Positions 32,050 through 40,058 of a DNA stretch of 64,000 bases are shown here, one piece after another. Made by a program: the position numbers and the translations under genes. This DNA is from Umezawaea sp049997955 (GTDB lineage: Bacteria; Actinomycetota; Actinomycetes; Mycobacteriales; Pseudonocardiaceae): the NCBI GenBank assembly GCA_049997955.1, contig JAEBDY010000007.1, positions 62,001-126,000 on the forward strand. Direction: 5' to 3'. Below the pieces are notes generated by a model, which saw only the letters and a program-made list of their open reading frames with translations, was not told the origin of the DNA and ran no database searches. Within the stretch, counting starts at the first letter, position 1; every line of letters begins with the position of its first letter.

Positions 32050-33163
32050 CCGCGACCCCGAGCGCCGCCGCGACGACCTGGGCCGCGGCCACCACGAGGA
32101 GCACGGCGGCGGTGTCGTGCAGCGCGCCGCCGACGGCCGCTCCCGCCGCGAACGCGCCGATCTTCAAGCTGGCCCCGGTCGTCGACACCTGGCCGAGCAG
32201 GGACGGCGGCGTGTACCGCTGCCGGGCGGTGATGATCGACGTCAGGGTCGGCCCCTGCGCGGCTCCCGCCAGTACGCCCAACCCCAGCAGCACGGCGAAG
32301 TTCGGCGCCAGCGGCCACGTGGCCAGCGCCAGTCCGAACGCCGCGACCGACACGAACACCGCGCGCTCCGGCCGCCACCGGGGCAGGTGGCGGCGCAGGG
32401 ACAGGAGGCTGACGACGCACCCGACCTCCATCGCCGCCCAGACGAGTCCGGCGTGGCCCTGCGGGTGGCCCAACCCCTCGACGTGCGGCGGCAACGCGGT
32501 CGCCAGCAGCCCGACCGAGCCGTGGCCGAGCACCGTCGCCAGCGTCGCGCCGCGCAGCGGGGGAGTGGTCACGAGGTGCCGCACGCCGTCGCGCACCGCC
32601 TGCCGCAGCGACGGGTGCTCCGCGGGCCCGTGCGGCGGCACCCGCAGCCCGAGCGTGCACAGGCCGCCCGCGAGCGCCAGCACGCCGATCGCCACCACCG
32701 CGCTGTCGACCTCGAACACGGCGGCCAGCACGCCCGCGACCGCCGGTCCACCGAGCGCCGCGGCGTTGAACAGCAGCGCGTCCGCCGAGGTGGCCCGCGG
32801 CAGGTCGGCGGCCAGTCGGGGGAGCAGGCTGGTGAAGCCGCCGCTGGTCATCGGCAGCGTGATCCCGGCCAGGAACGCCAGCGTGAGCAGCGCGGGCGCG
32901 TGATCGGCCGCGACCAGCAACCCGACCGCGACCGCGGCCAGCAGGAACTGGTTCCCGACGAGCGCCACCAGCGGTCGCGGGGTCCGGTCCAGCCACGCTC
33001 CCAGCAGCGGCCCCGACAGGATCGACGGCACCGTGTACGCGGCCACGGCCGCCCCGGCCAACGCCCTGCTGTCGGTGCGCGCCACCACGAACAGCACGAG
33101 CGTGAGACCGACCATCTCGTCGGCCAACCGGGCGAGGCCGGCCGACAGCAGGTAGGCGCGCAC
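32000..33163 (-). CDS. MFS transporter
   Basis: Seen: 387 residues from GTG 33163, with about 12 hydrophobic segments. Features of the MFS fold: AAYTVPSILSGPLLGAWLDRTPRP with the motif-A-like GxxxDR between TM2 and TM3, LAGITLPMTSGGFTSLLPRL in TM4-5, and a second half starting with ATLATVLGHGSVGLL. Known: single-component exporters of this kind often move drugs or metabolites. Context: its 3' end overlaps the DUF1707 gene by 50 bases; divergent from a small hypothetical gene across 100 bases. Substrate unknown. Confidence 0.87.
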   Translation of the reverse strand: MRAYLLSAGLARLADEMVGLTLVLFVVARTDSRALAGAAVAAYTVPSILSGPLLGAWLDRTPRPLVALVGNQFLLAAVAVGLLVAADHAPALLTLAFLAGITLPMTSGGFTSLLPRLAADLPRATSADALLFNAAALGGPAVAGVLAAVFEVDSAVVAIGVLALAGGLCTLGLRVPPHGPAEHPSLRQAVRDGVRHLVTTPPLRGATLATVLGHGSVGLLATALPPHVEGLGHPQGHAGLVWAAMEVGCVVSLLSLRRHLPRWRPERAVFVSVAAFGLALATWPLAPNFAVLLGLGVLAGAAQGPTLTSIITARQRYTPPSLLGQVSTTGASLKIGAFAAGAAVGGALHDTAAVLLVVAAAQVVAAALGVAASAARAAPSASRGGRP

Positions 33164-33263
33164 CCCGGCACCCTATTCACGGACGGTCGAAGCGCTTAGC
33201 CATTTCGAGTACGTACCGCACCGGAGCGGTGACTTCACGTGTACCGCGTTTTACGGTGATCAC

Positions 33264-33653
33264 ATGACTGAGTACACCGACGAGGAACGCCAGACGCTCC
33301 GCACCGCGGTCTACGGTGCGGCACTCCTCGTGTCCAACGCCGATCCGGGGTCCATGGAGGTCGAGGGGTCCGCGAGCGCGCGAGCGATCAAGGAACTCTC
33401 ACCGGAGTTGCAGGAGGCGCTCGGCACCGAGTTCCCCCGCCTGCCGAGAGGTCCGGTCGCGCAGATCGAGGACGTGGTGCTGACAGCGCTGCGGGAGTCC
33501 ATGGCGATCCTCAAGGCGAAGGCGCCCAGGGTCGGCCGGACGTTCCCGGCGGCCGTCGTGTCGGTGTGCGCCGCGGCCGCCGCGGCCGACGGCGGCGTGT
33601 CGCGGGTCGAGGCCGTGGCCATCACCAAGGTCAAGGCCGCTCTGGAGGTCTGA
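33264..33653 (+). CDS. Small hypothetical protein, possibly TerB-like
   Basis: Seen: 129 residues from ATG 33264. An all-helical sequence begins EYTDEERQTLRTAVYGAALL; a Pro-rich linker (LPRGPV) follows a helix SARAIKELSPELQEALGTEF; the last part, FPAAVVSVCAAAAAADGGVS RVEAVAITKVKAAL, resembles the conserved TerB tail with its ADG acidic loop. No signal or membrane part. I do not recognise it with confidence; TerB-like is the closest suggestion. Context: convergent with the TetR gene, 6 bases between stops. Confidence 0.65.
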   Translation: MTEYTDEERQTLRTAVYGAALLVSNADPGSMEVEGSASARAIKELSPELQEALGTEFPRLPRGPVAQIEDVVLTALRESMAILKAKAPRVGRTFPAAVVSVCAAAAAADGGVSRVEAVAITKVKAALEV

Positions 33654-33659
33654 ACAGGG

Positions 33660-34253
33660 TCAGGGGGTGCGCCGCTGCCGGCGCACCGTCTCCTCCACCA
33701 GGTCGAGCACCGGGCCGAGGTCGTCGGCGGGCAGGCCCATGGCGAGGTGGGAGACGAGGCCCTCCAGGACGAGTTCGAGGAAGCTGGTGAGGACGTCCAC
33801 GTCGACGTCGTCGCGCAGCTTGCCCGCTTCGCGCTGCCGCAGCAGGCGTTCGCGGGTCGCGCGGGTCAGCTGCGACGAGCGCTCCGCCCAGCGGGCGCGG
33901 AACTCCGGATCGGTGCGGAGCCTCCGCGACACCTCCAGGCGGGTGCCGAGCCAGTCGGCCGGGTGCTCCTCGGTGGACGGCTCCTGCACCAGCAGCAGGT
34001 CCCGCATCACCTGCACGAGCCCTTGCGCCGCCACCACGTCCGCCATGCGGAGCGCGTCGTCCTCCGCCAGCGCGAGGAACAGCGACTCCTTGTCGCGGAA
34101 GTGGTGGAAGATGGCCCCGCGGGACAGGCCGGTAGCCTCCTCCAGACGCCGGACCGTCGCGCCTTCGTAGCCGTAGCGCGCGAAGCAGGCACGCGCACCG
34201 TCGAGGATCTGGCGGCGGCGGGCGTCGAGATGGTCCTGGCTGACCCTGGGCAT
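33660..34253 (-). CDS. acnR: TetR-family regulator, AcnR-like aconitase repressor
   Basis: Seen: 197 residues from ATG 34253; the frame extends to 34322 but this ATG starts the family N-terminus. DNA-binding domain: QILDGARACFARYGYEGATV, RRLEEATGLSRGAIFHHFRD, KESLFLALAEDDA. Dimer part: RLEVSRRLRTDPEFRARWAE and FLELVLEGLVSHLAMGLPAD. Known: these segments closely match AcnR, the corynebacterial repressor of aconitase, which is normally encoded beside acn. Context: here acnA lies at 51104-53932, 17 kb away. A 20-bp palindrome 34 bases upstream is a likely autoregulatory site. Assignment is by remembered family resemblance, not by database search. Confidence 0.78.
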   Translation of the reverse strand: MPRVSQDHLDARRRQILDGARACFARYGYEGATVRRLEEATGLSRGAIFHHFRDKESLFLALAEDDALRMADVVAAQGLVQVMRDLLLVQEPSTEEHPADWLGTRLEVSRRLRTDPEFRARWAERSSQLTRATRERLLRQREAGKLRDDVDVDVLTSFLELVLEGLVSHLAMGLPADDLGPVLDLVEETVRRQRRTP

Positions 34254-34286
34254 CCCGCGATGGTCCCAGCACCGCCTCCGGAAATC

Positions 34287-34306
34287 CAATCCGTACGTAC
34301 GGATTG
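34287..34306. promoter_or_regulatory. Perfect 20-bp palindrome upstream of the AcnR-like gene
   Basis: CAATCCGTACGTACGGATTG is self-complementary end to end. It lies between the AcnR-like start (34253) and the Scr1-type gene start (34414), where a TetR dimer would bind. Confidence 0.7.
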
Positions 34307-34413
34307 TGACGCCGTGTCCCACTGGGACCCACCGCGCGGAACGTGATCCTTTGGGGTGGATCTGGACTGTCGGTGTCGAACTCCCAGGTCAGCCCGCAAT
34401 ATCGTCACGAACC

Positions 34414-35304
34414 GTGGAAGCACTTGGAGACTTTCGGCCGTCGACCGCCTACACGCGTGAGCTCGGCGACGAGGTGCGCGACGTCCGGACGCGGAGCGGG
34501 CTGAGCCTCACCAAGCTCGCCGAGGGCCTCGGCTGGTCGAAGGGCAAGCTGTCGAAGCTGGAGAACGGCCGCCGCGGCAGCGACGTGGTCGACCTGATCA
34601 GACTGGTCGGCTACTGCCAGGGCGACCAGGCCTCGCTGGACCGCATCCTCACCATCGCCGGGGAAGGCGAGACGGGCTACATCATCCGCCCCCACCTCGA
34701 CGGCGTGCCGGACGGTCTCCGGGCGCTGGTCGCCAGCGAGCGCAAGGCCGCGACCATCGCCACCTTCGAGCCGAACGTCATTCCCGGAATGCTCCAGACT
34801 CCGGATTACGCGCGGGCGTTGATGACGACCAGCGGCGATCCGGCGGTGGAGGCGGGTGTCAAGACCAGGATGGAGCGGCAGGAACTGCTGCACCGAGCCA
34901 TGCCACCGCGGTGCACCTTCTTCATCCACGAGGCAGCGCTCCACGGATGGGTCGGCGGCGACCAGGTCATGTCCGATCAGATGCTCCAACTGGCGTTGTG
35001 GAGCGCATGGGGCCATGTGGAGATCCGGCTGGTGCCTTTCGCGGCGGGGGCTCGGCAGAGTCTTCTGCACTCCCTGAGGTACATGAGCTTCGCCTCCAGT
35101 GAGCCGGTCGTCTACGCCGAGATCCAGGCTTTGAGCGTCTTGTCCGAGCGCCCCGAGGTGGTCGCCACGCACAAGCAGGCGCTGGACGACATCGATCACC
35201 TCGCGCTGGATGCGCAAGAATCGCGGTCAGAGTTCGCCCGCTGGGCGGACCGGTACGAGCGACTGCGAGGACAAGATGACCCCGGAGGCCTTCCGCTGGC
35301 GTAG
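34414..35304 (+). CDS. XRE-type regulator with DUF5753, Scr1/WhiJ class
   Basis: Seen: 296 residues from GTG 34414 (start weakly supported: no clear Shine-Dalgarno; an upstream frame reaches 34306). N-terminal helix-turn-helix ELGDEVRDVRTRSGLSLTKL AEGLGWSKGKLSKLENGRRG. The C-terminal DUF5753 part has FEPNVIPGMLQTPDYARALM, HEAALHGWVGG and VEIRLVPFAAGARQSLL. Known: these proteins pair with a small DUF397 protein in Streptomyces (whiJ, abaA loci) and in Pseudonocardiales, and have been described as toxin-antitoxin-like or developmental regulators. Context: its 3' end overlaps the DUF397 gene by 29 bases, the standard arrangement. Confidence 0.87.
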   Translation: MEALGDFRPSTAYTRELGDEVRDVRTRSGLSLTKLAEGLGWSKGKLSKLENGRRGSDVVDLIRLVGYCQGDQASLDRILTIAGEGETGYIIRPHLDGVPDGLRALVASERKAATIATFEPNVIPGMLQTPDYARALMTTSGDPAVEAGVKTRMERQELLHRAMPPRCTFFIHEAALHGWVGGDQVMSDQMLQLALWSAWGHVEIRLVPFAAGARQSLLHSLRYMSFASSEPVVYAEIQALSVLSERPEVVATHKQALDDIDHLALDAQESRSEFARWADRYERLRGQDDPGGLPLA

Positions 35305-35449
35305 GAGTTCTCACAGCGGCGGTAACAGCGGAACGGATTGCGTCGAGGTCGCCGCGTCGTCCGTCCGGGATTCCAAGAACCCCGGACCGGTCCTGACCTT
35401 CCCCTCCGCACGGTGGAGGTCGTTCCTGGCCGCCCTGAAGGAGCGCTAG
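35276..35449 (+). CDS. DUF397-domain small protein
   Basis: Seen: 57 residues from ATG 35276 with GCGAGGAC 4-5 bases upstream. The whole protein is one DUF397 domain: FRWRRSSHSGGNSGTDCVEV, then VRDSKNPGPVLTFPSARWRS FL. The single Cys and the VRDSK motif are the family hallmarks. Known: partner of Scr1/WhiJ-type regulators; proposed to be an antagonist or toxin-like ligand of the regulator, but biochemical roles are still poorly defined. Context: translated in another frame inside the end of its partner gene, so expression is coupled. Confidence 0.85.
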   Translation: MTPEAFRWRRSSHSGGNSGTDCVEVAASSVRDSKNPGPVLTFPSARWRSFLAALKER

Positions 35450-35522
35450 TGCCGGTCGGGACGAGCGCGGGGCGTTCCGGTCGTCGGGACGGCCCGCCGC
35501 TCGGATCCGGTCGCCCGTGTCC

Positions 35523-35551
35523 TTGACTGTCCGGTAGGTCGGTGTTGTGAT
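35523..35551 (+). promoter_or_regulatory. Candidate promoter of the secreted dehydrogenase gene
   Basis: TTGACT at 35523-35528 and TGTGAT at 35546-35551 are separated by 17 bases, 70 bases before the GTG at 35622. Confidence 0.45.
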
Positions 35552-35621
35552 GCCCACGGCACCGAGCATCCGCCGCTGACGTGTCCGTCCACCTCCTCCG
35601 TGCTCCGTGGAAGGTGCTTCA

Positions 35622-37661
35622 GTGGTTTACCGGAAAGCGCTTGCCCTACTCGCCGCGTCGGCGTTGACGCTCTCGATCGTCAGCCCCGCCGCGGCCGCCC
35701 CGGTCGAGTACCAGTCCGAGGACGCGCAGCTGTCCCAGGGGTTGGTCGAGTCGAACTGGGCCGGTTTCACCGGACGTGGGTTCGTCAACTACGACAACGT
35801 CGTGGGCAGCTACGTCGAGTACACCGTGACCGCGGCGCAGGCGGGCACCCACTCGCTCGCGTTCCGCTACGCCCACGGCTCCGGCGTCGACCGCCCGCTG
35901 AACCTCTCGGTCAACGGCGGCACGCCCAAGTCCCTGTCCTTCCCCGCCACGCCGACCTGGGACACGTGGGCGACCGCGACCACCACGGTCGTGCTCGCGG
36001 CGGGCGTCAACAGGATCCGGGGCACCGCCACCACCGGGCAGGGCGGTCCCAACGCCGACAAGCTGACGGTCGACTTCGTCGCGCCCGCCGACACCCAGGC
36101 GCCCAGCGCGCCCACCGGCCTGCGGTCGACCGGCAAGTCGTCGACCACCGTGTCGCTGGCGTGGAACGCCGCTTCGGACAACGTCGGCGTCGTCGGGTAC
36201 GACATCTACCAGCACGGCCAGCTCGTCACGAGCGTCGGCAACGTCCTCCAGGGCACGGCGTCCGGCCTGGTCCCGAACACCGAGTACGACTGGACCGTGT
36301 TCGCCAAGGACGCCGCGGGCAACGTCTCGCAGGCCAGCGGCAACGTCCTGGTCCGCACCGACCCGGCTCCCGCGGACACCGTCGCGCCCAGCGTGCCGGG
36401 ATCGCTGCGGTCGCCCGCCAGGTCGGCCACCAGCGTCGACCTGGCGTGGACGGCGTCCACCGACAACGTCGCCGTCGTCGGGTACGACGTGTTCCGCGAC
36501 GGCGTGCGGTCCGGCACGTCCGACGGCGCGGCCACCACGGTCGCCGGGCTGGTCACGGGCCGCCAGTACCTGTTCCGGGTGCGCGCCCGCGACGCGGCGG
36601 GCAACGTGTCCGCGCTGAGCAACGAGATCGCCGCGACGCCGAGCGCCTCGGGCCCGGCGGGCGTGCCGAACCCCGGCGCGGTCACGACGTTGGCCAGCGG
36701 CGTGGACGTGCCGTGGGGCATCGCGTTCCTGCCGGACGGCTCGGCGCTGTTCAGCGAGCGCGAGTTCTTCACCGTGCACCGCCTGACCGAGGGCGGTCAG
36801 CGGACCACCGTCGGGAACGTGCCGAACGTCGTCGGCACCGGCGGCGAGGGCGGCCTGCTGGGCCTGGAGGTCGGCCCGAACTTCGCGTCCGACGGGTTCG
36901 TGTACATCTACCACACGGCCGCCGAGGGCAACCGCGTCGCGCGGATGCGCTTGGCGGGCAACCAACTCGTCGAGTACACGGTGCTGCTCCAGGGCCTCTC
37001 GAAGAACCGGTACCACAACGGCGGACGCCTGCGCGTCGGCCCGGACGGCAAGCTGTACGTCACCTCCGGCGACGCGCAGAACGGCAACCTCGCCCAGGAC
37101 CGGAACTCGTTGAACGGCAAGGTCCTGCGCATCAACCTGGACGGCTCCGTCCCGTCGGACAACCCGTTCGGCAACGCCGTGTGGAGCATGGGCCACCGCA
37201 ACCCGCAGGGCCTGGACTTCGACTCGCAGGGCCGGTTGTGGTCCTCGGAGTTCGGCAACTCCAGCCAGGACGAGGTCAACCTGATCACCCGCGGCGGCAA
37301 CTACGGGTGGCCGTCGTGCGAGGGCAACCAGGGGGCCTGCGGCGGGTTCGTCGCGCCGAAGAAGATCTGGTCCACCGGCCAGGCCTCGCCCAGCGGCCTG
37401 ACCATCGTCAACGACCACGTGTTCGTCGCCACGACCGTCGGGCAGCGCCTGTACCGGCTGCGCATCGACGCCGGCGCGAACCTCGTGGAGGAGGCGAGCT
37501 ACTTCCAGGGCACCTACGGCCGCCTCCGGACGGTCGAGGTGGACCGCAACGGGGACATCTGGATGAGCACCACCGCCGACAAGGACGGTGCCGCGGGCAA
37601 CGACCGGGTGCTGCGGATCGACCTCGTCTACTCCGGCGGGAGGGCCGTGGCGGCGATCTGA
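35622..37661 (+). CDS. Secreted multidomain glucose/sorbosone-type dehydrogenase with CBM and two FN3 domains
   Basis: Seen: 679 residues from GTG 35622 with GGAAGGTG upstream (GTG 35607 is in frame). Signal peptide RKALALLAASALTLSIVSPA, cut near AAA. Residues about 28-155 are a CBM6-like beta-sandwich (EYQSEDAQLSQGLVESNWAG). Two FN3 domains lie at about 160-250 and 255-345, each with PSxPxxLRS and the ASDNV/STDNV element. Residues 355-675 are a PQQ-type glucose/sorbosone dehydrogenase beta-propeller: PWGIAFLPDG, RYHNGGRLRVGPDGKLYVTS, GHRNPQGL. Likely acts outside the cell on sugars with PQQ; no PQQ synthesis genes are seen. It is a single transcription unit ended by a 16-bp hairpin. Confidence 0.9.
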   Translation: MVYRKALALLAASALTLSIVSPAAAAPVEYQSEDAQLSQGLVESNWAGFTGRGFVNYDNVVGSYVEYTVTAAQAGTHSLAFRYAHGSGVDRPLNLSVNGGTPKSLSFPATPTWDTWATATTTVVLAAGVNRIRGTATTGQGGPNADKLTVDFVAPADTQAPSAPTGLRSTGKSSTTVSLAWNAASDNVGVVGYDIYQHGQLVTSVGNVLQGTASGLVPNTEYDWTVFAKDAAGNVSQASGNVLVRTDPAPADTVAPSVPGSLRSPARSATSVDLAWTASTDNVAVVGYDVFRDGVRSGTSDGAATTVAGLVTGRQYLFRVRARDAAGNVSALSNEIAATPSASGPAGVPNPGAVTTLASGVDVPWGIAFLPDGSALFSEREFFTVHRLTEGGQRTTVGNVPNVVGTGGEGGLLGLEVGPNFASDGFVYIYHTAAEGNRVARMRLAGNQLVEYTVLLQGLSKNRYHNGGRLRVGPDGKLYVTSGDAQNGNLAQDRNSLNGKVLRINLDGSVPSDNPFGNAVWSMGHRNPQGLDFDSQGRLWSSEFGNSSQDEVNLITRGGNYGWPSCEGNQGACGGFVAPKKIWSTGQASPSGLTIVNDHVFVATTVGQRLYRLRIDAGANLVEEASYFQGTYGRLRTVEVDRNGDIWMSTTADKDGAAGNDRVLRIDLVYSGGRAVAAI

Positions 37662-37663
37662 CG

Positions 37664-37701
37664 TCCGCCGTGGGCGGCCTCGAAGGGCCGCCCACGGCGG
37701 A
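37664..37701. terminator. 16-bp bidirectional terminator
   Basis: TCCGCCGTGGGCGGCC and its exact complement at 37686-37701 pair over the loop TCGAAG, 2 bases after the dehydrogenase stop. It also lies just after the microprotein gene on the minus strand. Confidence 0.8.
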
Positions 37702-37707
37702 ACGCGC

Positions 37708-37800
37708 TCAACGGCGCTTCCTGGCCGCCAGCACGACGATGACGACCAGGACCACCGGGACGGCGAGGATGAGCAGTTCGGTGATTCCCACGTTTCCCAC
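37708..37800 (-). CDS. 30-residue single-pass membrane microprotein
   Basis: Seen: GTG 37800 (or GTG 37791) opens a frame reading VGITELLILAVPVVLVVIVV followed by LAARKRR and a stop at 37708. It has one transmembrane helix and a positive C-terminal tail. GITELL recalls the start of TatA/TatE, but the FG hinge and amphipathic helix that follow in TatA are missing. Context: it starts 20 bases after the SRPBCC gene stop, so it could be the third gene of the ArsR-SRPBCC operon, and its end abuts the terminator. Support is the fit of frame, hydrophobicity and position only; no family is recognised. Confidence 0.5.
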   Translation of the reverse strand: MGNVGITELLILAVPVVLVVIVVLAARKRR

Positions 37801-37820
37801 GCCCCGATGGTCGCACGGCG

Positions 37821-38315
37821 TCAGCGCAGGGACACCGCGATCTCCTCCAGCAGGTCCAGGCCCTTCTGCATGCCGGACTCCATGCCGGACTCGATGTGCG
37901 CGTCCCGGCCCTCCTTCGACCGGTGCTCGACCAGCAGCCTCAGCGACGTCCGGCCGTCCTGCTCGAAGAACTCGTACGTGCACAGCGCCGCCTGCTCGTC
38001 GCCGTCCGGGATGCCCTCGAACGCCTCCGTGCAGACGATCCGCTCGTTCGGCACGACCTCGCGGTACTCGCCGTGGAACCCGACCTCGTACCCCTCGGGC
38101 GTCACCAGCGCGTACCGCCACGAGCCCCCGACGCGCAGGTCGACGTCGGCCACGGTCACCTCGCCGTGCCCGCCGCTCCACCAGCGCCTGATCAGCGCGG
38201 GCTCGGTCCACGCCCGGAACACCAGGTGCTTCGGCGCGTTGAACTCGCGCGTGATCAGGATCTGCGTGTCCGTGGGGAGGGTGACCACCGCGGTGCCGCT
38301 CGTCGTTGCCATCAT
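37821..38315 (-). CDS. SRPBCC (AHSA1-like) ligand-binding protein
   Basis: Seen: 164 residues from ATG 38315; TGATG couples it to the ArsR stop. START-like fold with ILITREFNAPKHLVFRAWTE, PALIRRWWSGGHGEVTVADV, GGSWRYAL, and the C-terminal helix QKGLDLLEEIAVSL. Known: AHSA1-type SRPBCC proteins bind hydrophobic ligands; many are encoded directly after an ArsR-family gene. Context: exactly that two-gene operon is seen, with a candidate operator upstream of arsR. Ligand unknown. No membrane segment. Confidence 0.9.
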   Translation of the reverse strand: MMATTSGTAVVTLPTDTQILITREFNAPKHLVFRAWTEPALIRRWWSGGHGEVTVADVDLRVGGSWRYALVTPEGYEVGFHGEYREVVPNERIVCTEAFEGIPDGDEQAALCTYEFFEQDGRTSLRLLVEHRSKEGRDAHIESGMESGMQKGLDLLEEIAVSLR

Positions 38316-38653
38316 CAGCCGTTCTCCTCTGCCTTGAGTTCTTCCAGGACGTCGTCGAGCGCCGAGAAGCGCTCTTCCCACGCCCGCTCGTAGTTCTTGA
38401 CCCAGTCGTGGATGGGTTTCAGCGGTGCCGCGTTGAGGCGGTACAGCCGCTGCCTTCCCGAGTCGCGCACGTCGACCAGACCCACTTCCCTGAGGACCCG
38501 CAGGTGCTTGGACACCAGCGGTTGAGCCAGGCCGAGCCGGTCGACCAGGTCGTTCACGGCGCGTTCGCCCGTCGCCAGCAGGTCGAGGATCTGCCGACGG
38601 CGGGGTTCCGCCACCGCGTTGAAAGCGTCCGTCGTGGTCGCCGCTCGTGCCAT
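38315..38653 (-). CDS. ArsR-family regulator
   Basis: Seen: 112 residues from ATG 38653. Winged helix: FNAVAEPRRRQILDLLATGE, LVDRLGLAQPLVSKHLRVLR, then the wing DVRDSGRQRLYRLN. No metal-binding Cys pair (ELCVCD) is present, so it is not a classical arsenic or zinc sensor. Known: metal-free ArsR proteins often partner an SRPBCC protein, which may act as the ligand sensor. Context: first gene of the operon; an imperfect 24-bp palindrome covers the promoter 8-31 bases upstream. Confidence 0.92.
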   Translation of the reverse strand: MARAATTTDAFNAVAEPRRRQILDLLATGERAVNDLVDRLGLAQPLVSKHLRVLREVGLVDVRDSGRQRLYRLNAAPLKPIHDWVKNYERAWEERFSALDDVLEELKAEENG

Positions 38654-38660
38654 GGGACAA

Positions 38661-38684
38661 ACATATACCCATATGGGAATGTGT
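38661..38684. promoter_or_regulatory. Candidate ArsR operator
   Basis: ACATATACCCAT and ATGGGAATGTGT form a palindrome with 10 of 12 matching positions, centred on CCCATATGGG. It is AT-rich against a GC-rich background and lies 8 bases before the ArsR start codon. Confidence 0.65.
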
Positions 38685-38807
38685 CAAGGTCCCGGTGGGC
38701 GGGAAACGTCCGGTCTTCCCTGATCCGCAAGGCGTTCGTCCATCTCCGTCGGGTGCGGCTGTCGGTGCCCCCGTGTAGCGTCGAAAACCGACGAAAGATC
38801 ACGGGGA

Positions 38808-40058
38808 GTGCCGGAATTGACTGCTGTGCGTAACGTCTCGGCGCCGGGGCCCAGCCCCCGGTTGTTCCGGGACCGGGCCGAGGCCGAGGCGTACGTCGCC
38901 TCGGTCTGCTTCAAGCACGGGCCACCGCGCCTGTTCGGCGTCGAAATCGAATGGACCGTCCACCACCGAGAAGATCCGACCCGACAGCTCGACGCGGCCA
39001 CCCTCGCCGCGGCGCTGGGTCGCCACGCACCACCCACCCTCGTTCCGGACAGCCCCCAGCGGCCGTTGCCCAGCGGCACCCCGCTGACCGTCGAACCCGG
39101 TGGTCAAGTCGAGATCTCCACCCCACCCCGCACCTCGCTGACCGAGCTGCTGAAGACCGTGGGGGAGGACGTCACCCAACTCCGCTCCCTCCTCGCCTCG
39201 GCCGACCTCGTGCTGGGCGAACGGGGAGCCGACCCGTTCCGCCCGCCGACGCGGATGCTGCGCGTGCCCCGATACGCGGCGATGGAACACGCCTTCGAGC
39301 CGATCGGGCCCGAGGGCATCACGATGATGTGCAGCACGGCCGGGCTCCAGGTGTGCCTGGATTTCGGGCTGCGGGAGCACCTGAACTCGCGCTGGGCCGC
39401 GGTGCACGCGCTCGGCCCGGTGCTGAACGCGCTGTTCGCGAACTCGCCGGGCGTCAACGGGCGGAGGTCGGACTGGGCGTCGGCCCGGATGCGCACGCTG
39501 TACGGCACGGACCCGGTGCGCACGAGGCCCGCCGCGGCCGATTGCGAGGACCCGGCGGCGGCGTGGGCGCGGCGGGCGCTGGACACGCCGGTGATCGTGG
39601 TCCGCCGCCCCGGCCCCGACTGGACCCCCTCGCGCCGGGCGACCTTCGCCGAGTGGATCGACGGCGCGTTCGACCGCCCCCCGACCAGCGACGACCTCGA
39701 CTACCACCTGTCGCTCCAGTTCCCGCCGGTCCGGCCGCGCGGGTACATGGAGGTGCGCTACCTCGACACCCCACCGCACGGGCGGTGGATCCCGCCGGTG
39801 GTGCTGATGGTCGCCCTGTTCAGCGACCCGTCCGTGGTGGACGAGGTGCTGGCCGCGACCGAACCCGCCGTCGGCCGGTGGCTCGCCGCCGCCCGCCACG
39901 GGCTCGCCGACCAGCGGGTCGGCCAGGCCGCGCGCGCCGTGGTCGAGATCGGCTGCCGGGCGCTGGAGCGCACGGACCTGTCGATCGGCCAGAACGCCGC
40001 CGTCGCCGAGGAACTGCACCGCACGCTCGCCGAGAAGTCCGGAGGAGTCACGCCATGA
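38808..40058 (+). CDS. egtA: Glutamate-cysteine ligase EgtA
   Basis: Seen: 416 residues from GTG 38808; the GGGGA is very close, so TTG 38817 or GTG 38826 are real alternatives. GCS2-like fold: FGVEIEWTVHHREDPTR near residue 45, VEPGGQVEISTPP, and GITMMCSTAGLQVCLDFG. Reaction: ATP-dependent joining of glutamate and cysteine to gamma-glutamylcysteine, the sulfur donor used by EgtB in ergothioneine synthesis. Context: first of four overlapping genes egtABCD; its stop overlaps the egtB ATG. Cytoplasmic. Confidence 0.94.
   Translation: MPELTAVRNVSAPGPSPRLFRDRAEAEAYVASVCFKHGPPRLFGVEIEWTVHHREDPTRQLDAATLAAALGRHAPPTLVPDSPQRPLPSGTPLTVEPGGQVEISTPPRTSLTELLKTVGEDVTQLRSLLASADLVLGERGADPFRPPTRMLRVPRYAAMEHAFEPIGPEGITMMCSTAGLQVCLDFGLREHLNSRWAAVHALGPVLNALFANSPGVNGRRSDWASARMRTLYGTDPVRTRPAAADCEDPAAAWARRALDTPVIVVRRPGPDWTPSRRATFAEWIDGAFDRPPTSDDLDYHLSLQFPPVRPRGYMEVRYLDTPPHGRWIPPVVLMVALFSDPSVVDEVLAATEPAVGRWLAAARHGLADQRVGQAARAVVEIGCRALERTDLSIGQNAAVAEELHRTLAEKSGGVTP

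Noticed and set aside
35600..38191. An 863-codon plus-strand frame over the secreted dehydrogenase
   Set aside because: Shadow of the true +1-shifted gene; the translated sequence is Arg-rich with no motifs, whereas the dehydrogenase frame has a signal peptide, FN3 repeats and propeller motifs.
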